A DNA stretch of 64,000 nucleotides, taken from assembly GCA_041690255.1 (NCBI GenBank), contig JAWLHU010000013.1, positions 1-64,000 on the forward strand, written 5' to 3'. The notes beneath the pieces are model-generated. The model saw nothing but the letters and a program-made list of their open reading frames with translations. It made no database searches and was not told the DNA's origin. The position numbers and the translations under genes were made by a program. This DNA is from JAWLHU01 sp041690255. GTDB lineage: Bacteria; Bacillota; Sulfobacillia; Symbiobacteriales; Symbiobacteriaceae. Of this stretch, positions 1 to 8,949 are shown piece after piece. Positions within the stretch are counted from its first letter, which is position 1. Each line of letters opens with the position of its first letter.

Positions 1-88
<88 letters not shown>

Positions 89-200
89 TGTTCGGCTCTG
101 CATCAATACGAGCTTACGCTTGGCTTTACTCTCTCCTCACCTCATAACTACCTCGGCAGACTAACCACGAAGGTCAGCGCCAGCAGTTCTGAGGTTCGCA

Positions 201-222
201 CTGTCTAGTTTTCAAGGTTCCA
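201..222 (-). promoter_or_regulatory. rRNA leader boxA-like element
   Basis: Read on the minus strand this gives CCTTGAAAACTAGACAG. It matches the conserved CTTTGAAAACT-type element found in the 16S leader of many Bacillota, which is linked to antitermination and rRNA processing. It lies between the promoters and the 16S start, as expected. Confidence 0.6.
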
Positions 223-263
223 GGTTGCTCATCCGAACCCGTTCGCTCGGAGGGAGCTTTTAT

Positions 264-292
264 AGATTAGCAGTTCGCCCCGCTCTCGTCAA
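264..292 (-). promoter_or_regulatory. rrn promoter P2 (proximal)
   Basis: Minus-strand -35 TTGACG (287-292) and -10 TAATCT (264-269) are separated by 17 bp. Transcription would start near 256, about 170 bases before the 16S gene. With the upstream promoter this forms a tandem pair, a usual arrangement for rRNA operons of Bacillota. Confidence 0.7.
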
Positions 293-367
293 CCACCCAT
301 TTCATGGGGTTTTTCGCTTCCTGCGGGCACTTTCGGCGGTTTCACGAAACCGTATTGCCGAGTCGCC

Positions 368-397
368 AGTTTATCATCATCCTGACCCACTCGTCAA
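368..397 (-). promoter_or_regulatory. rrn promoter P1 (distal)
   Basis: Minus-strand -35 TTGACG (392-397) and -10 TAAACT (368-373) have an 18-bp spacer. It sits about 105 bp upstream of P2. The stretch 398-537 holds no gene and I see no other signal in it. Confidence 0.6.
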
Positions 398-537
398 CGC
401 TCCAGTTTCTGCCAGCGGGTCAGTCTGCATCCACAAACCTGACCGCAACTGCGCCATCGACTGACGGCTTGAGGATCTTAACACGGATCTCTCCTGGAGC
501 GCAAGAGCCCTTCCATGATCTACAATTCGTACTTAGG

Positions 538-1956
538 CTAGTCACCTTTGTCGAGTCCAACTATGGCTGCAGCAGCGCTGACTTCAGCCCTGGCGCCTAC
601 CCGTTCTTCCCGATAGGCGAACCAGACCGAGATCGCTGGAAGAACAAACGCCAGCCATGTATAAGGAGCAAACTTCAGCGTCGGCACCCCTAAGGCAGCA
701 GCGGAAAGCATGCCCATTACGTTCCAGGGGATCAGTGCTGCCAAGAGCGTTCCGGAGTCGGCCAAGGTGCGGGAGAGCACCGCAGGTGAGAGCCTCATCC
801 GCTCGTAAGGGGTGCGGAGCATCCGTCCAGGAATGATGATCGCTAGCGCCTGGTTGGACGCAATCCCCGCCACAGCCGTGGAGATCCCCATCGTCGCGAG
901 CACTAGTGACAACGGCCGCCTCACCCGCTCAATCAGCCGCTCCAGCACCATCATCATCATACCGGTGCCCTCCATAATCCCGCTGAAGGCCCCGGCCACC
1001 AGGATAAGTAAGATCTGATGCACCATAGGAACCAGGCCACCGCCGGAGAGAATCCGGTTCAGCGACGGGTCCACCGTCTCGGCCACATGACCGAAGAGTC
1101 CGGCCATGACGGGCTGCTCGATCGGTTGTCCCCCCACCACAACAGCGAGCGCCATGCCGGACAGCACGCCGAAACCTAACGCCCACTTCACCTTAACCCG
1201 GAGGAAGGAGAGGCCCAACACGACCGCAGGAGGCAGGAGAAGCCAGGGCGAGATCACCACACTGTCGGCAAGGCTCGCCAGCATCTCCCGGCCCGCACCC
1301 TCAGCCCCGGGCGCGACACCAAGCCCGACGAGTCCATACAGGATCAGTGTGACGACCACTGCCGGACCACCGGTCTGCCAAAGCCGGCCCATCATCTCCC
1401 GAAGGTCCGTACCGGTCATCGCGACATTCAGGTTCAGGCTGCCCGACAAGGGCGATGTCCGATCACCCACTAACGCCCCCGAGACAAGCGCCCCGGCCAC
1501 CAGCGGTAGCGGGACACCCACCCCGTGCGCCACGCCCATGATCGCAACCCCAAGGGTGCTCAGTGTGCCAATCGATGTCCCAAGCATCATAGACACAGCC
1601 AGGGCCAGCAGAAAGGCGACGGGCACCAGAAACCGCGGGCTGGCGAAAAGCAGCCCATAGTAGACGAGAGCCGGCACCGTGCCCGCCGCCATCCAGACCC
1701 CAATGAGCGCCCCGACCAGGACAAGAATGTAGAGGGCGATGAAGGTAGCCTTCATCCCGCTCCATGCCGCCTCGCCAATGGAGCGAATCGAGAAGCCCGC
1801 CCGATAGGCGACTACAGCCGCTACGGCCGCTCCAATTCCGAGAGGCCAGTAAAACTTGACCGGGTAGAACAGGATCGAACCCAGGAGCAAGACCGCGGCC
1901 GTGAAGAGCGGCAAGACCACCGCCATGAAGTGCATGCGTTGCGACAACGTGGACAC
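538..1956 (-). CDS. nhaC: NhaC-family Na+/H+ antiporter
   Basis: A polytopic membrane protein of 472 residues, about 12 hydrophobic segments, of the NhaC family. It exchanges external protons for internal Na+ or, in some relatives, couples Na+ to organic solutes such as malate and lactate. The family signature GDRTSP is present at residues 164-169, followed by a Ser/Gly-rich stretch, and the length is normal for the family. It is the last gene of a run of minus-strand genes that includes two oligopeptide permeases 90 bp upstream, so it may be co-transcribed with them. The substrate cannot be decided from sequence alone. Confidence 0.88.
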   Translation of the reverse strand: MSTLSQRMHFMAVVLPLFTAAVLLLGSILFYPVKFYWPLGIGAAVAAVVAYRAGFSIRSIGEAAWSGMKATFIALYILVLVGALIGVWMAAGTVPALVYYGLLFASPRFLVPVAFLLALAVSMMLGTSIGTLSTLGVAIMGVAHGVGVPLPLVAGALVSGALVGDRTSPLSGSLNLNVAMTGTDLREMMGRLWQTGGPAVVVTLILYGLVGLGVAPGAEGAGREMLASLADSVVISPWLLLPPAVVLGLSFLRVKVKWALGFGVLSGMALAVVVGGQPIEQPVMAGLFGHVAETVDPSLNRILSGGGLVPMVHQILLILVAGAFSGIMEGTGMMMMVLERLIERVRRPLSLVLATMGISTAVAGIASNQALAIIIPGRMLRTPYERMRLSPAVLSRTLADSGTLLAALIPWNVMGMLSAAALGVPTLKFAPYTWLAFVLPAISVWFAYREERVGARAEVSAAAAIVGLDKGD

Positions 1957-2048
1957 CTTCTCTGTTCCATCGATAGATGACGATAGGTAGGACGATAAGA
2001 CAACGTCTAACTGTTCGCCACTCCTTTGACGATCCCTTGTGGCAAACG

Positions 2049-2963
2049 CTACTGCTTCAGCCGCGGATCCAGTGCATCACGCAGACCATCGCCCAGCAGG
2101 TTGATCGACAGGATCGCAATGAAGATGATCAGACCCGGCGGAATCCAGAGCCACGGCTGCAGGATCAATACCCGGAGTGAGATCGCTGTAGAGAGCATGT
2201 TCCCCCAGCTCGGCGTCGGCTGCTGCACACCAAACCCCAGAAAGGAGAGGCCTGCTTCACCGAGGATCGCGGAGGCAACACCAAGCGTGCCAGCCACCAT
2301 AATGGGAGCCATAGCGTTCGGCAGGATGTGCCGGAAGATGATCCGCAGGTCGCTGGCCCCCTCGGCGGTAGCTGCCTCGACGAAATCCCTCCGACGCAGC
2401 GTGAGAAACTCACCCCGAACCAACCGGCAGAGGCCCGTCCATCCCAGGACGCCAATGATGATCATCGTATTGTAAATGGATGGCTTCAATACCGCAGCCA
2501 TCGTCAAGGCCAGTGGGAGAAACGGGATCACCATCACTACATCGGTCACACGCATAATCACGCTGTCGACCATCCCACCGTAGTACCCGGCGATTGACCC
2601 CAGGAAGACTCCGATCACCATGTAGATGGAGACAGCCACCAGTCCTACGGTCAGCGAAATCCGCCCGCCCCAGATCAGGCGGGAGAAGACATCGCGCCCC
2701 AGTTCATCGGTGCCGAGCCAGTGTTCCGCCGATGGCGGCCGCTCCACCATGACCATGTTAATCTGGTCCCGATCATGCGGCGCAAGCTGCGGAGCAAACA
2801 TCGCGGACAGCCCGAGGACAATCAGCATGTACAGACCCAGCATCGCACGGTGGTTCCGTCTCAGGCGGCGCCACGCCAAAGCCCAGAGGCCGAGTCCGTC
2901 ACTCGCTCTGGTGCCGGCAGCCCTCCGCCGCACCGGCCGCTCCATCTCCGGTCTTGTTGCCAC
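2049..2963 (-). CDS. Oligopeptide/dipeptide ABC transporter permease, DppC/OppC type
   Basis: Inner-membrane permease of a peptide-type (or Ni/sugar-oligomer type) ABC importer, 304 residues with about six membrane helices. The N-terminal OppC_N segment is followed by the typical HWLGTDELGRDVFSR stretch (81-95). The cytoplasmic EAA coupling loop starts at EAATAEGASD (about 196-205). It follows the DppB-like gene by 15 bp, so the two are clearly one operon and form the membrane heterodimer. No ATPase genes (DppD/DppF) lie nearby. Confidence 0.92.
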   Translation of the reverse strand: MATRPEMERPVRRRAAGTRASDGLGLWALAWRRLRRNHRAMLGLYMLIVLGLSAMFAPQLAPHDRDQINMVMVERPPSAEHWLGTDELGRDVFSRLIWGGRISLTVGLVAVSIYMVIGVFLGSIAGYYGGMVDSVIMRVTDVVMVIPFLPLALTMAAVLKPSIYNTMIIIGVLGWTGLCRLVRGEFLTLRRRDFVEAATAEGASDLRIIFRHILPNAMAPIMVAGTLGVASAILGEAGLSFLGFGVQQPTPSWGNMLSTAISLRVLILQPWLWIPPGLIIFIAILSINLLGDGLRDALDPRLKQ

Positions 2964-2978
2964 AGTGCCACCTCCTCC

Positions 2979-3944
2979 TTAGTCGTACCGGATGCGCGGG
3001 TCCACCAGTGCGTACCCGATATCCGCCAGGAGGCTCCCCACCATGGTCAGGAAGGCAAACATAAGGTTGAGCGCCATAAGGACCGGGTAGTCCCGCTCCA
3101 GCAAAGAAGTGTAGAGAAGCCGCCCGATTCCCGGCCAGATGAAGATCGATTCCGTGATGATCGCCCCACCCACCAGTGTCGGCAGGTCCAGACCGAGGAT
3201 CGTCACGACCGGAATCAGGGCGTTGCGAAGGGCGTGCTTGTACACGACGACCTTCTCCGCCAACCCCTTCGCCCGGGCGGTCCGAACGTAATCCTGCCGC
3301 AGCACCTCCAGCATGGCCGACCGAACGTATCGCATGAGGCCGGCTACGCCGGTGATCCCCAGGGCGAGCGCCGGCAATACCAGGTGGTGGGCCACGTCCA
3401 GGTAAAGTCTTGCCCCGCTCAGCTTCGCACCAGGCGTCATGAACCCCGACGACGGGAAGAGTTTGAGCCCGTCGAGGGCAAACCACTTGAGCAGCAAGAG
3501 CCCGAAGAAAAATGCAGGTATGGAGATGCCGGCAAAGGCGATGATGGTCGTGAGGCCATCCAACCACGAGTTCTGCCGGGTGGATGCCAGAATACCGATG
3601 GGAATGCCTATCGCAAAGACGAGAACCTCCGCTGATACGCCCAGGGCGACGGTGGGTCCCAGCCGCTGCAGAATCATCTCATGGACCGGCGTTTTGAACC
3701 GGATGGATGTCCCCAAATCCCCCTGCAGGGTCAGCTTCAGCCAGCTCCAGTACTGCTCGGGCAGCGGGCAGTTGAGACAGTAGCGCTGCCGTAGCTCTTC
3801 GATCTTGCGCGGGTCCATGCGCGGGTCGATCATGCCGCTGAACGGGTCGCCGGGCGCCATCTTGATCACCAGGAAGATCAGCATGGTGGCACCCAACAGA
3901 ATCGGGATCATCTGTAGGAGGCGCCGTATTACGAAGGTGGTCAA
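2979..3944 (-). CDS. Oligopeptide/dipeptide ABC transporter permease, DppB/OppB type
   Basis: Partner permease of the adjacent DppC-like protein, about 321 residues with six membrane helices and a C-terminal EAA loop (YVRTARAKGLAEK region). I prefer the TTG start at 3944, giving MTTFVIRRLLQ, the usual N-terminus of this family. An AGAGGGGTG ribosome binding site lies five bases before it; the longer reading from 3965 adds seven residues without family support. It is separated from the upstream binding-protein gene by a strong hairpin. Confidence 0.92.
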   Translation of the reverse strand: MTTFVIRRLLQMIPILLGATMLIFLVIKMAPGDPFSGMIDPRMDPRKIEELRQRYCLNCPLPEQYWSWLKLTLQGDLGTSIRFKTPVHEMILQRLGPTVALGVSAEVLVFAIGIPIGILASTRQNSWLDGLTTIIAFAGISIPAFFFGLLLLKWFALDGLKLFPSSGFMTPGAKLSGARLYLDVAHHLVLPALALGITGVAGLMRYVRSAMLEVLRQDYVRTARAKGLAEKVVVYKHALRNALIPVVTILGLDLPTLVGGAIITESIFIWPGIGRLLYTSLLERDYPVLMALNLMFAFLTMVGSLLADIGYALVDPRIRYD

Positions 3945-3978
3945 CTCTTCACCCCTCTTCCGCAACTTCGGGCAGAGC

Positions 3979-4010
3979 AGGAGGGAGCGGCAGCCAGTGC
4001 CGCCCCTCCT
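3979..4010 (-). terminator. Intercistronic hairpin between binding protein and permease genes
   Basis: A near-perfect stem (AGGAGGG-GCGGCA with its complement around the loop GCCAG) lies immediately after the binding-protein stop codon. There is no T-run after it, so it is more likely a partial terminator or an mRNA-stabilising stem. Such stems help keep the binding protein in excess over the permeases. Confidence 0.55.
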
Positions 4011-4018
4011 TCAGAACG

Positions 4019-5788
4019 CTACTGCTTATCCTTCGGGATCCACAGCTCCCAGGTATTCCAGAGGGTGCCGCGAGCGTCGGGCTTCAGCCCCTGAATCCGG
4101 TCGGAGCGAACGCCATCGACCACGTTCTGGCTGTAGAGGAAGACGTACGGCAGCTCTTCGTTCAGGATCTTCGCCCACTCGACGTAGATCGGCTTGCGCT
4201 CATCCACCTTCAGCTTCCGGGTTCCCTCAGCGATCAGTTGCTCGTTACGGGCGCTGGTCCACCCCGTCACCCTTCCCCACTTGTTGTTCGGCAGGAAGAT
4301 GGCACCCGGGTCCGGATCGATCGTAAGGCTCCAGCCCATGAGCCAGGCGTCCATGTCCCGCTCATCGAAGACTGTCGTCGCCAGGGTGGTGAACTCCATC
4401 ATCTGCAGGTCAACCTTGATCCCGACCTCCTTCAGATTGGCCTGGATCAGGGGTGCAGAAGCCTCCCGGACCTTGTTGCCGGAGGGGTACTTCAGGGTGA
4501 ACGCGAGGATCTTGCCGTCCTTGGTCAGGTAGCCGTCGCTGTTCTTCTGCGTCCAGCCCGCCTCAGCAAGGAGCGCCGTCGCCTTCTGCGGGTCGTAGCC
4601 ATAGGCGTTCAACGACGAGGGGTCGTAAGCCCAGAGGGCGGGGGGCATGTGGCTGTTCATCACCGTACCGTAGCCGCGGAGGAGCTGGTTAACGATCGCC
4701 TGCCGGTTAATGGCGTACATAAGCGCCTGGCGGACCTTCTGATCTTTCAAGATCGGATGGTCGTGGTTGAGCCCCATGTACTGATAGCCAAAGTCGGCCC
4801 GCTGGTAGATCGTAATGTTGGGATCGCTCTCAACCAGGGCCACATCGGTTGGGTTGAGCGGCAGAAAGTCGATCTCGCCGGACTTTATCTGGCCAATGGC
4901 GACATCTTGATTGGCAATCTTGTAGATGACCGTCGGGATATACGGCTTGCCCAAGTGGAAGTCGTCGTACCGCGTCAGTTCCACGTACTGATCAGTGACG
5001 TACGAGACAAACTTGTAAGGTCCGGTACCAACCGGCTGCTTGGTCGCCGGGTGGTCCTGCATCTTACCGATGTCGGAGCCCTCGAAGACGTGGGCAGGAA
5101 TGATCGAGAAGGCCAACTGCTGCAGGAACGGGGCGTAGGGTTCGGCTGTCGCGAAGGAGATCGTGTGGTCATCGATCACGTTGATCGCCTGCTTGCCCTC
5201 GCCGTCGAGCCAGGCTTCCCAGTCAGCCATCTTCTTCGACTGGGCTTCCTCTGCGCCCATCTTCTTCTCTTCAACCTGGGTGGTTAGCTGGTCCCGAGCG
5301 TCCAGGAGCGCCTCTACTCCGACCAGCGCCGTGTAGTCGCCGGTGCGGACGCCGGTATAGTCCGGGTGCAGCATTGCCCGGAAGGTGAAGGCGACATCCT
5401 TCGTGGTAAAGGGCTTGCCGTCGTGCCACTTCACATCCTTCCGCAGCTTGAAGGTGACCGTCTTGTTGTCGGCGGAGATCTCATACGACTCACAAAGATC
5501 GCAGATCCAGCCGAGTTTCTCGTCGTTCCGGAGTAGTCCGTTGAAGACGAGACCGATCACGTTGGAATCGTACTGGTCTTCATAGAGAATCGGGTTGAAG
5601 ACCCCCTTCGGTGCCGAGAACATGGACAGGTTTAGCTTGCCGCCCTCAACCGGCCCGTTGCTGCTGCCGGTCTGATCATTGGTCTCGGAAGGCTTGTCGG
5701 TGTTGTTCTCAGGCGGCTTGGATTTCGTGCAGCCCACAGCCACTAGCAACGCAAGCGCAAGCATCGTCGCGAGAAACCGCTTCATCAC
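4019..5788 (-). CDS. Peptide ABC transporter substrate-binding lipoprotein (SBP family 5)
   Basis: Extracellular solute-binding lipoprotein of 589 residues, anchored by a lipidated Cys20 (lipobox VAVGC after a Lys-Arg start and hydrophobic stretch). A short polar linker rich in Asn, Asp and Gly-Ser follows. Family-5 features include the KLRKDVKWHDGKPFTTKDV segment and the later QKVRQALMYAINRQAIV segment. It captures oligopeptides or similar ligands for the downstream permeases. The family's usual length is 500-600 residues. The ligand cannot be predicted. Confidence 0.93.
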   Translation of the reverse strand: MMKRFLATMLALALLVAVGCTKSKPPENNTDKPSETNDQTGSSNGPVEGGKLNLSMFSAPKGVFNPILYEDQYDSNVIGLVFNGLLRNDEKLGWICDLCESYEISADNKTVTFKLRKDVKWHDGKPFTTKDVAFTFRAMLHPDYTGVRTGDYTALVGVEALLDARDQLTTQVEEKKMGAEEAQSKKMADWEAWLDGEGKQAINVIDDHTISFATAEPYAPFLQQLAFSIIPAHVFEGSDIGKMQDHPATKQPVGTGPYKFVSYVTDQYVELTRYDDFHLGKPYIPTVIYKIANQDVAIGQIKSGEIDFLPLNPTDVALVESDPNITIYQRADFGYQYMGLNHDHPILKDQKVRQALMYAINRQAIVNQLLRGYGTVMNSHMPPALWAYDPSSLNAYGYDPQKATALLAEAGWTQKNSDGYLTKDGKILAFTLKYPSGNKVREASAPLIQANLKEVGIKVDLQMMEFTTLATTVFDERDMDAWLMGWSLTIDPDPGAIFLPNNKWGRVTGWTSARNEQLIAEGTRKLKVDERKPIYVEWAKILNEELPYVFLYSQNVVDGVRSDRIQGLKPDARGTLWNTWELWIPKDKQ

Positions 5789-5922
5789 CCTTCTGCTCCC
5801 CCTCTTGGTGATTCATAGCTTCCGGGGTGGCACCCCATGCTAGCAGATGCACATTCACTCCGGCTTATGACACCTTTCGGACAGGCGCCGGGCAGGGGGA
5901 AACGTGTCGTCTGGCGCGACGA

Positions 5923-5955
5923 AGCCGGCGAAGAGGTCTCCGCTCTTCGCCGGCT
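5923..5955 (-). terminator. Terminator hairpin after the lamin-tail gene
   Basis: A perfect 13-bp stem (AGCCGGCGAAGAG, loop of seven) lies just past the stop of the minus-strand gene ending at 5968. It has little T-run but strong stability. The rest of 5789-5967 should hold the binding-protein promoter; I could not pick a clear one. Confidence 0.6.
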
Positions 5956-5967
5956 GCTCTTGGTTTG

Positions 5968-6390
5968 CTATGCGCTTGTGCGGGGTATAACGGGCAGTTC
6001 AAGCGCCGCCCGTATCCTGCCCACCCGATCCACAATGCAAACCCGGTCGCCCGGATCTCGCCAGATGGCGCCGGTACGGTGCTGGTAGAGGTGGACGTGG
6101 CAAGCCTCGCCCGCTGTGCCGGTTGCACCGTTTCTGCCACGTCCCGTGTAAAGCAGGATCATACCCCCGGGAGCCAGCATCCAATGCTCCCCGTTGGAGA
6201 GGAATCGCGGAAAGAGGTACCGGTAATGGTGCACTCCGTCTGCCTTGAGATCGGTCAGGGACCAACCGGCCAGACTGACCGCCTCATCGCCTGTATTGAC
6301 TACCACGACGTACTCATCTACAGCCAGTGAGCGTGGGTCTGCATCATTCACGTCGCTGAATACACCTGCGATCTCGACCGAGGGCGCCAT
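5968..6390 (-). CDS. Lamin tail domain (LTD) protein
   Basis: A 140-residue protein consisting almost entirely of one lamin-tail immunoglobulin-like fold. Diagnostic segments are VEIAGVFSDVND, EYVVVVNTGDEAVSLAGWSL (family core, E-Y-V-x-x-x-N-x-G...L-x-G-W), the LSNGEHWMLAPGG turn and the closing WRDPGDRVCIVD. In bacteria LTDs are usually parts of secreted nucleases or surface proteins; here there is no signal peptide and no partner domain. It has a good ribosome binding site (AAAGGAGGAA). It lies 22 bp after the MocR-type gene and is probably co-transcribed. Function unknown. Confidence 0.75.
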   Translation of the reverse strand: MAPSVEIAGVFSDVNDADPRSLAVDEYVVVVNTGDEAVSLAGWSLTDLKADGVHHYRYLFPRFLSNGEHWMLAPGGMILLYTGRGRNGATGTAGEACHVHLYQHRTGAIWRDPGDRVCIVDRVGRIRAALELPVIPRTSA

Positions 6391-6412
6391 CGGGCCAATT
6401 CCTCCTTTGACC

Positions 6413-7885
6413 TTATACCACGGGACCGCTTAGCTCTGTCCGCTGCTCGTCGGATGCCGCCTCTTCCCGCACCAAGCGGCGTACGGCTGCTGCCAGGCGG
6501 CGGACGCCGTCTGCCATCTCCTCTTCCTTCGGGTAGGTGAAGTTGAGCCGGAGCCCCCGGCGGGCCTCATCACCCGGACCATAATAGTCACCCGGAATGA
6601 AGGCCACACCGTCGCGGGCGGCCTCGGAGAGCAACCGCCGTGCCCGAAGCGGGCGGGGCAGCGTGCACCACAGGTGGTAGCCACCGTCGGGAACGTGCCA
6701 CGTGACCCCACTCGGCATGTACTGCTGGAGCGCATGGATCAGCGAGTCCCGCCGGCGCTTCAGCACGGGGCGCAGGGCAGCCAGGTGCTGATCCATCAGC
6801 CCCTCCCGCAGGAAGGCGTCCATGACCCACTGGTTGAGCAGGGTTGCCCGGAAGTCCAAGGAGCCCTTGGCCCGAGCGATCCGCTCCACCACGGCGGGCG
6901 GCGCTGCGAGCCAGGCGAGCCGGAGGCCGGGTGTGACCGACTTGGAGAAGCTGGAAAGGTAGATCACGTAGCCACCCGGGTCCATCGATTTGAGTGAGGG
7001 AAGCGGACGCTCTGTAAAGTAGAGATCGCCGTAGGGGTCATCTTCCACAATCCCGACCTGATGCCGGGCCGCCAACTGGATCAGCTGCTTGCGGCGCTCC
7101 AGGCTCATGGTGACGCCCAGCGGATTCTGGAAGGTGGGCAGGGTGAAGATCAGCTTCGGTCGATAGCGCAGAAAGATCTCACTCAGGCCCTCAACGACCA
7201 GGCCATCCCGATCGACTCGGACCGGAACGACACGGACACCTGCAGCGTTGAAGATTCCGAGGGTGTTGACGTACGACGGCACTTCCACCAGAACGGTGTC
7301 CCCAGGCTGAAGCAGGACACGAGTGATCAGGTAGAGCGCCAACTGGGTGCCGCCAAGGAGCAGCACCTCCCCCACCGAGAGTCCCATGCGAGACGCTACC
7401 GCCTCACGCAGCGGAAGGTAGCCCGCCACCGGGCCGTAGCCCAGGGGCGCCCCGCCCCGGGTGAGTGCTCGACCGAAGATCTCGCCCAGTGCCTCCGCTG
7501 GATAGAGATCGGGCGACATCTCGCCGTGGGCAAAGGAGACCGCACCGTGCCGGCGGACAATCGCGTTGATGTCCGCCACGACGGAGTCCTCCGCATCGGC
7601 CACGCTCGCCCAGTGCATCGGTCGGACAGGGCCGTCCGGCGGGGGCGTTGGCGGGGGCATAACCACAGTACCGTGGCCTACCCGCCCTTCGACCAACCCT
7701 TCCGCGGCCAACTCCCTGTATGCGTTCACCACAGTGGTTCGGTTAACCCCCAGCGTGTTCGCCAGGGTTCGCTCCGGCGGAAGCCGTGTGCCGGCCGGGA
7801 GGCTTCCAGAGAAAACGCGCTGCCGGATCTGGTCCCGTAGCTGCTGATAGAGCGGGGTCGAACTGGCGCGGTCCAATTCGAACAA
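6413..7885 (-). CDS. MocR/GntR-type regulator with aminotransferase domain
   Basis: About 490 residues. An N-terminal GntR winged helix (residues about 10-75, with TPLYQQLRDQIRQRV and RLPPERTLANTLGVNRTTV) joins a fold-type I PLP-dependent aminotransferase domain. The PLP lysine is in SSFSKSVTPGLRLAW. MocR proteins are transcription factors that sense PLP or amino-compound ligands; known members act on pdxST, gabTD or ehuABCD. The target here is not evident, since no pdx genes are adjacent. Start: TTG at 7885 has GAGAGGTG six bases upstream; GTG at 7894 is the alternative. Confidence 0.9.
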   Translation of the reverse strand: MFELDRASSTPLYQQLRDQIRQRVFSGSLPAGTRLPPERTLANTLGVNRTTVVNAYRELAAEGLVEGRVGHGTVVMPPPTPPPDGPVRPMHWASVADAEDSVVADINAIVRRHGAVSFAHGEMSPDLYPAEALGEIFGRALTRGGAPLGYGPVAGYLPLREAVASRMGLSVGEVLLLGGTQLALYLITRVLLQPGDTVLVEVPSYVNTLGIFNAAGVRVVPVRVDRDGLVVEGLSEIFLRYRPKLIFTLPTFQNPLGVTMSLERRKQLIQLAARHQVGIVEDDPYGDLYFTERPLPSLKSMDPGGYVIYLSSFSKSVTPGLRLAWLAAPPAVVERIARAKGSLDFRATLLNQWVMDAFLREGLMDQHLAALRPVLKRRRDSLIHALQQYMPSGVTWHVPDGGYHLWCTLPRPLRARRLLSEAARDGVAFIPGDYYGPGDEARRGLRLNFTYPKEEEMADGVRRLAAAVRRLVREEAASDEQRTELSGPVV

Positions 7886-7944
7886 GGTAAACACCTCTCA
7901 CAGATTGGCGGGGTCCAAACACACCTTTATTGTATCATAACGAA

Positions 7945-7977
7945 GACAAAGAGGCGACCCGAAAAGGGCCGCCTCAC
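7945..7977 (-). terminator. Rho-independent terminator of the [2Fe-2S] protein gene
   Basis: On the minus strand a GAGGCGGCCC stem closes with GGGTCGCCTC around a TTTTC loop. It is followed by TTTGTCTTCGTT. It lies 30 bp after the stop codon at 8008. Confidence 0.8.
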
Positions 7978-8007
7978 CCATGACGATATGGAATCTTTAA
8001 ACATACC

Positions 8008-8712
8008 TTACTGCTGGATCTCCACAGGCCCGTTGGCTGTCAACTGACAGCAGAGCCGGTAGCCCGCCTTGATCTGGTCGTCACCCAGCATATTCCGCTC
8101 GTTGTCGTTGACCAGGCTAAGGTTCTCCATGCCCTTCAGGACCTTCACGCGACAGGTGTCACAGACACCGCTCTTGCAGTCCCACTTTACGTCAACACCC
8201 TTGTCATTGACGCCATCCAGGAGGTTCTCCTCCTTGGGAATCTCGATGTTGAACTCCTTGCCGCCCAGGGTGACCTTGACCTTGATCATCTCCTTGGGCT
8301 GCTGCTCAACCGGAGCCTTCTCTTCCTGCGGAGCCTCCTCGTGCGGAAGGACCTCCCGGGTAATCTCCACGCGGCTAGCCGTGTGGTAAACAAGCTCATG
8401 ATTATGATGGCAGGAGGCGTTGAAGACACCCTTCAAGAGGTTGCGCCATGCATCCCGATGGTTGCTCGCCGCCGGATGGGTCAGATCATGCGGGACAATC
8501 GCCTTCAGGGTGGACCAGCACTCAAACACACCCTCGGTACCCTTCCGAGCAGCCGGCTGTTCGACCTCAAGGCGCAGCTGCTTTACCGTCGGGGCGGTCC
8601 GGCGCAGACGGCCAAGAAAATCCTGATAGACCCTGGCGGCGGCCCGTCCAGCGCCCTCGGCATCGGCGTGAACAGCTAGGTAGATCCGCGTCGCGTACTT
8701 GGTCTCTGGCAC
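8008..8712 (-). CDS. [2Fe-2S] ferredoxin-like protein with an unknown N-terminal domain
   Basis: 234 residues in two parts. The C-terminal part (about 141-234) is a plant-type [2Fe-2S] ferredoxin fold with ligands Cys179, Cys184 and Cys187 (C-x4-C-x2-C) and Cys221 or Cys222. The N-terminal part (1-115) is a compact alpha/beta-looking domain with a His/Cys-rich patch (SCHHNHELVYH) that I do not recognise. The two are joined by a Glu/Pro/Gln-rich linker (about 120-140). It probably carries electrons for an unidentified partner. It forms its own transcription unit with a terminator downstream and an attenuator-like hairpin upstream. Confidence 0.8.
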   Translation of the reverse strand: MPETKYATRIYLAVHADAEGAGRAAARVYQDFLGRLRRTAPTVKQLRLEVEQPAARKGTEGVFECWSTLKAIVPHDLTHPAASNHRDAWRNLLKGVFNASCHHNHELVYHTASRVEITREVLPHEEAPQEEKAPVEQQPKEMIKVKVTLGGKEFNIEIPKEENLLDGVNDKGVDVKWDCKSGVCDTCRVKVLKGMENLSLVNDNERNMLGDDQIKAGYRLCCQLTANGPVEIQQ

Positions 8713-8804
8713 TACCGGTCACTCCTTTTTGATCATCATGCCTATTATACGGAAGTTTACCCGGTGGCTCAATCGGTTTTCTGCAAGCAGTTCTTTCGGA
8801 TCAT

Positions 8805-8838
8805 AAAAAAAAAGGTGGCGACCCACTGGGCCGCCAAA
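8805..8838 (-). terminator. Terminator-like hairpin in the leader of the [2Fe-2S] gene
   Basis: On the minus strand a GGCGGCCC...GGGTCGCC stem is followed by ACC and then eight or more T residues, a textbook intrinsic terminator. It sits about 95 bases upstream of the ATG at 8712, and no minus-strand gene precedes it. It is therefore either an attenuator of the [2Fe-2S] gene or a guard against antisense transcription from the divergent acetamidase gene. Confidence 0.6.
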
Positions 8839-8949
8839 TAAAACTATATACACACAGAGGGGGTCAACACAGGTAAAGCATAACCCCTCCGCGTTACAGT
8901 TCTGTGACACGGGCATGACGTTTCCGCCACAAATACGGGAGGGATAACC

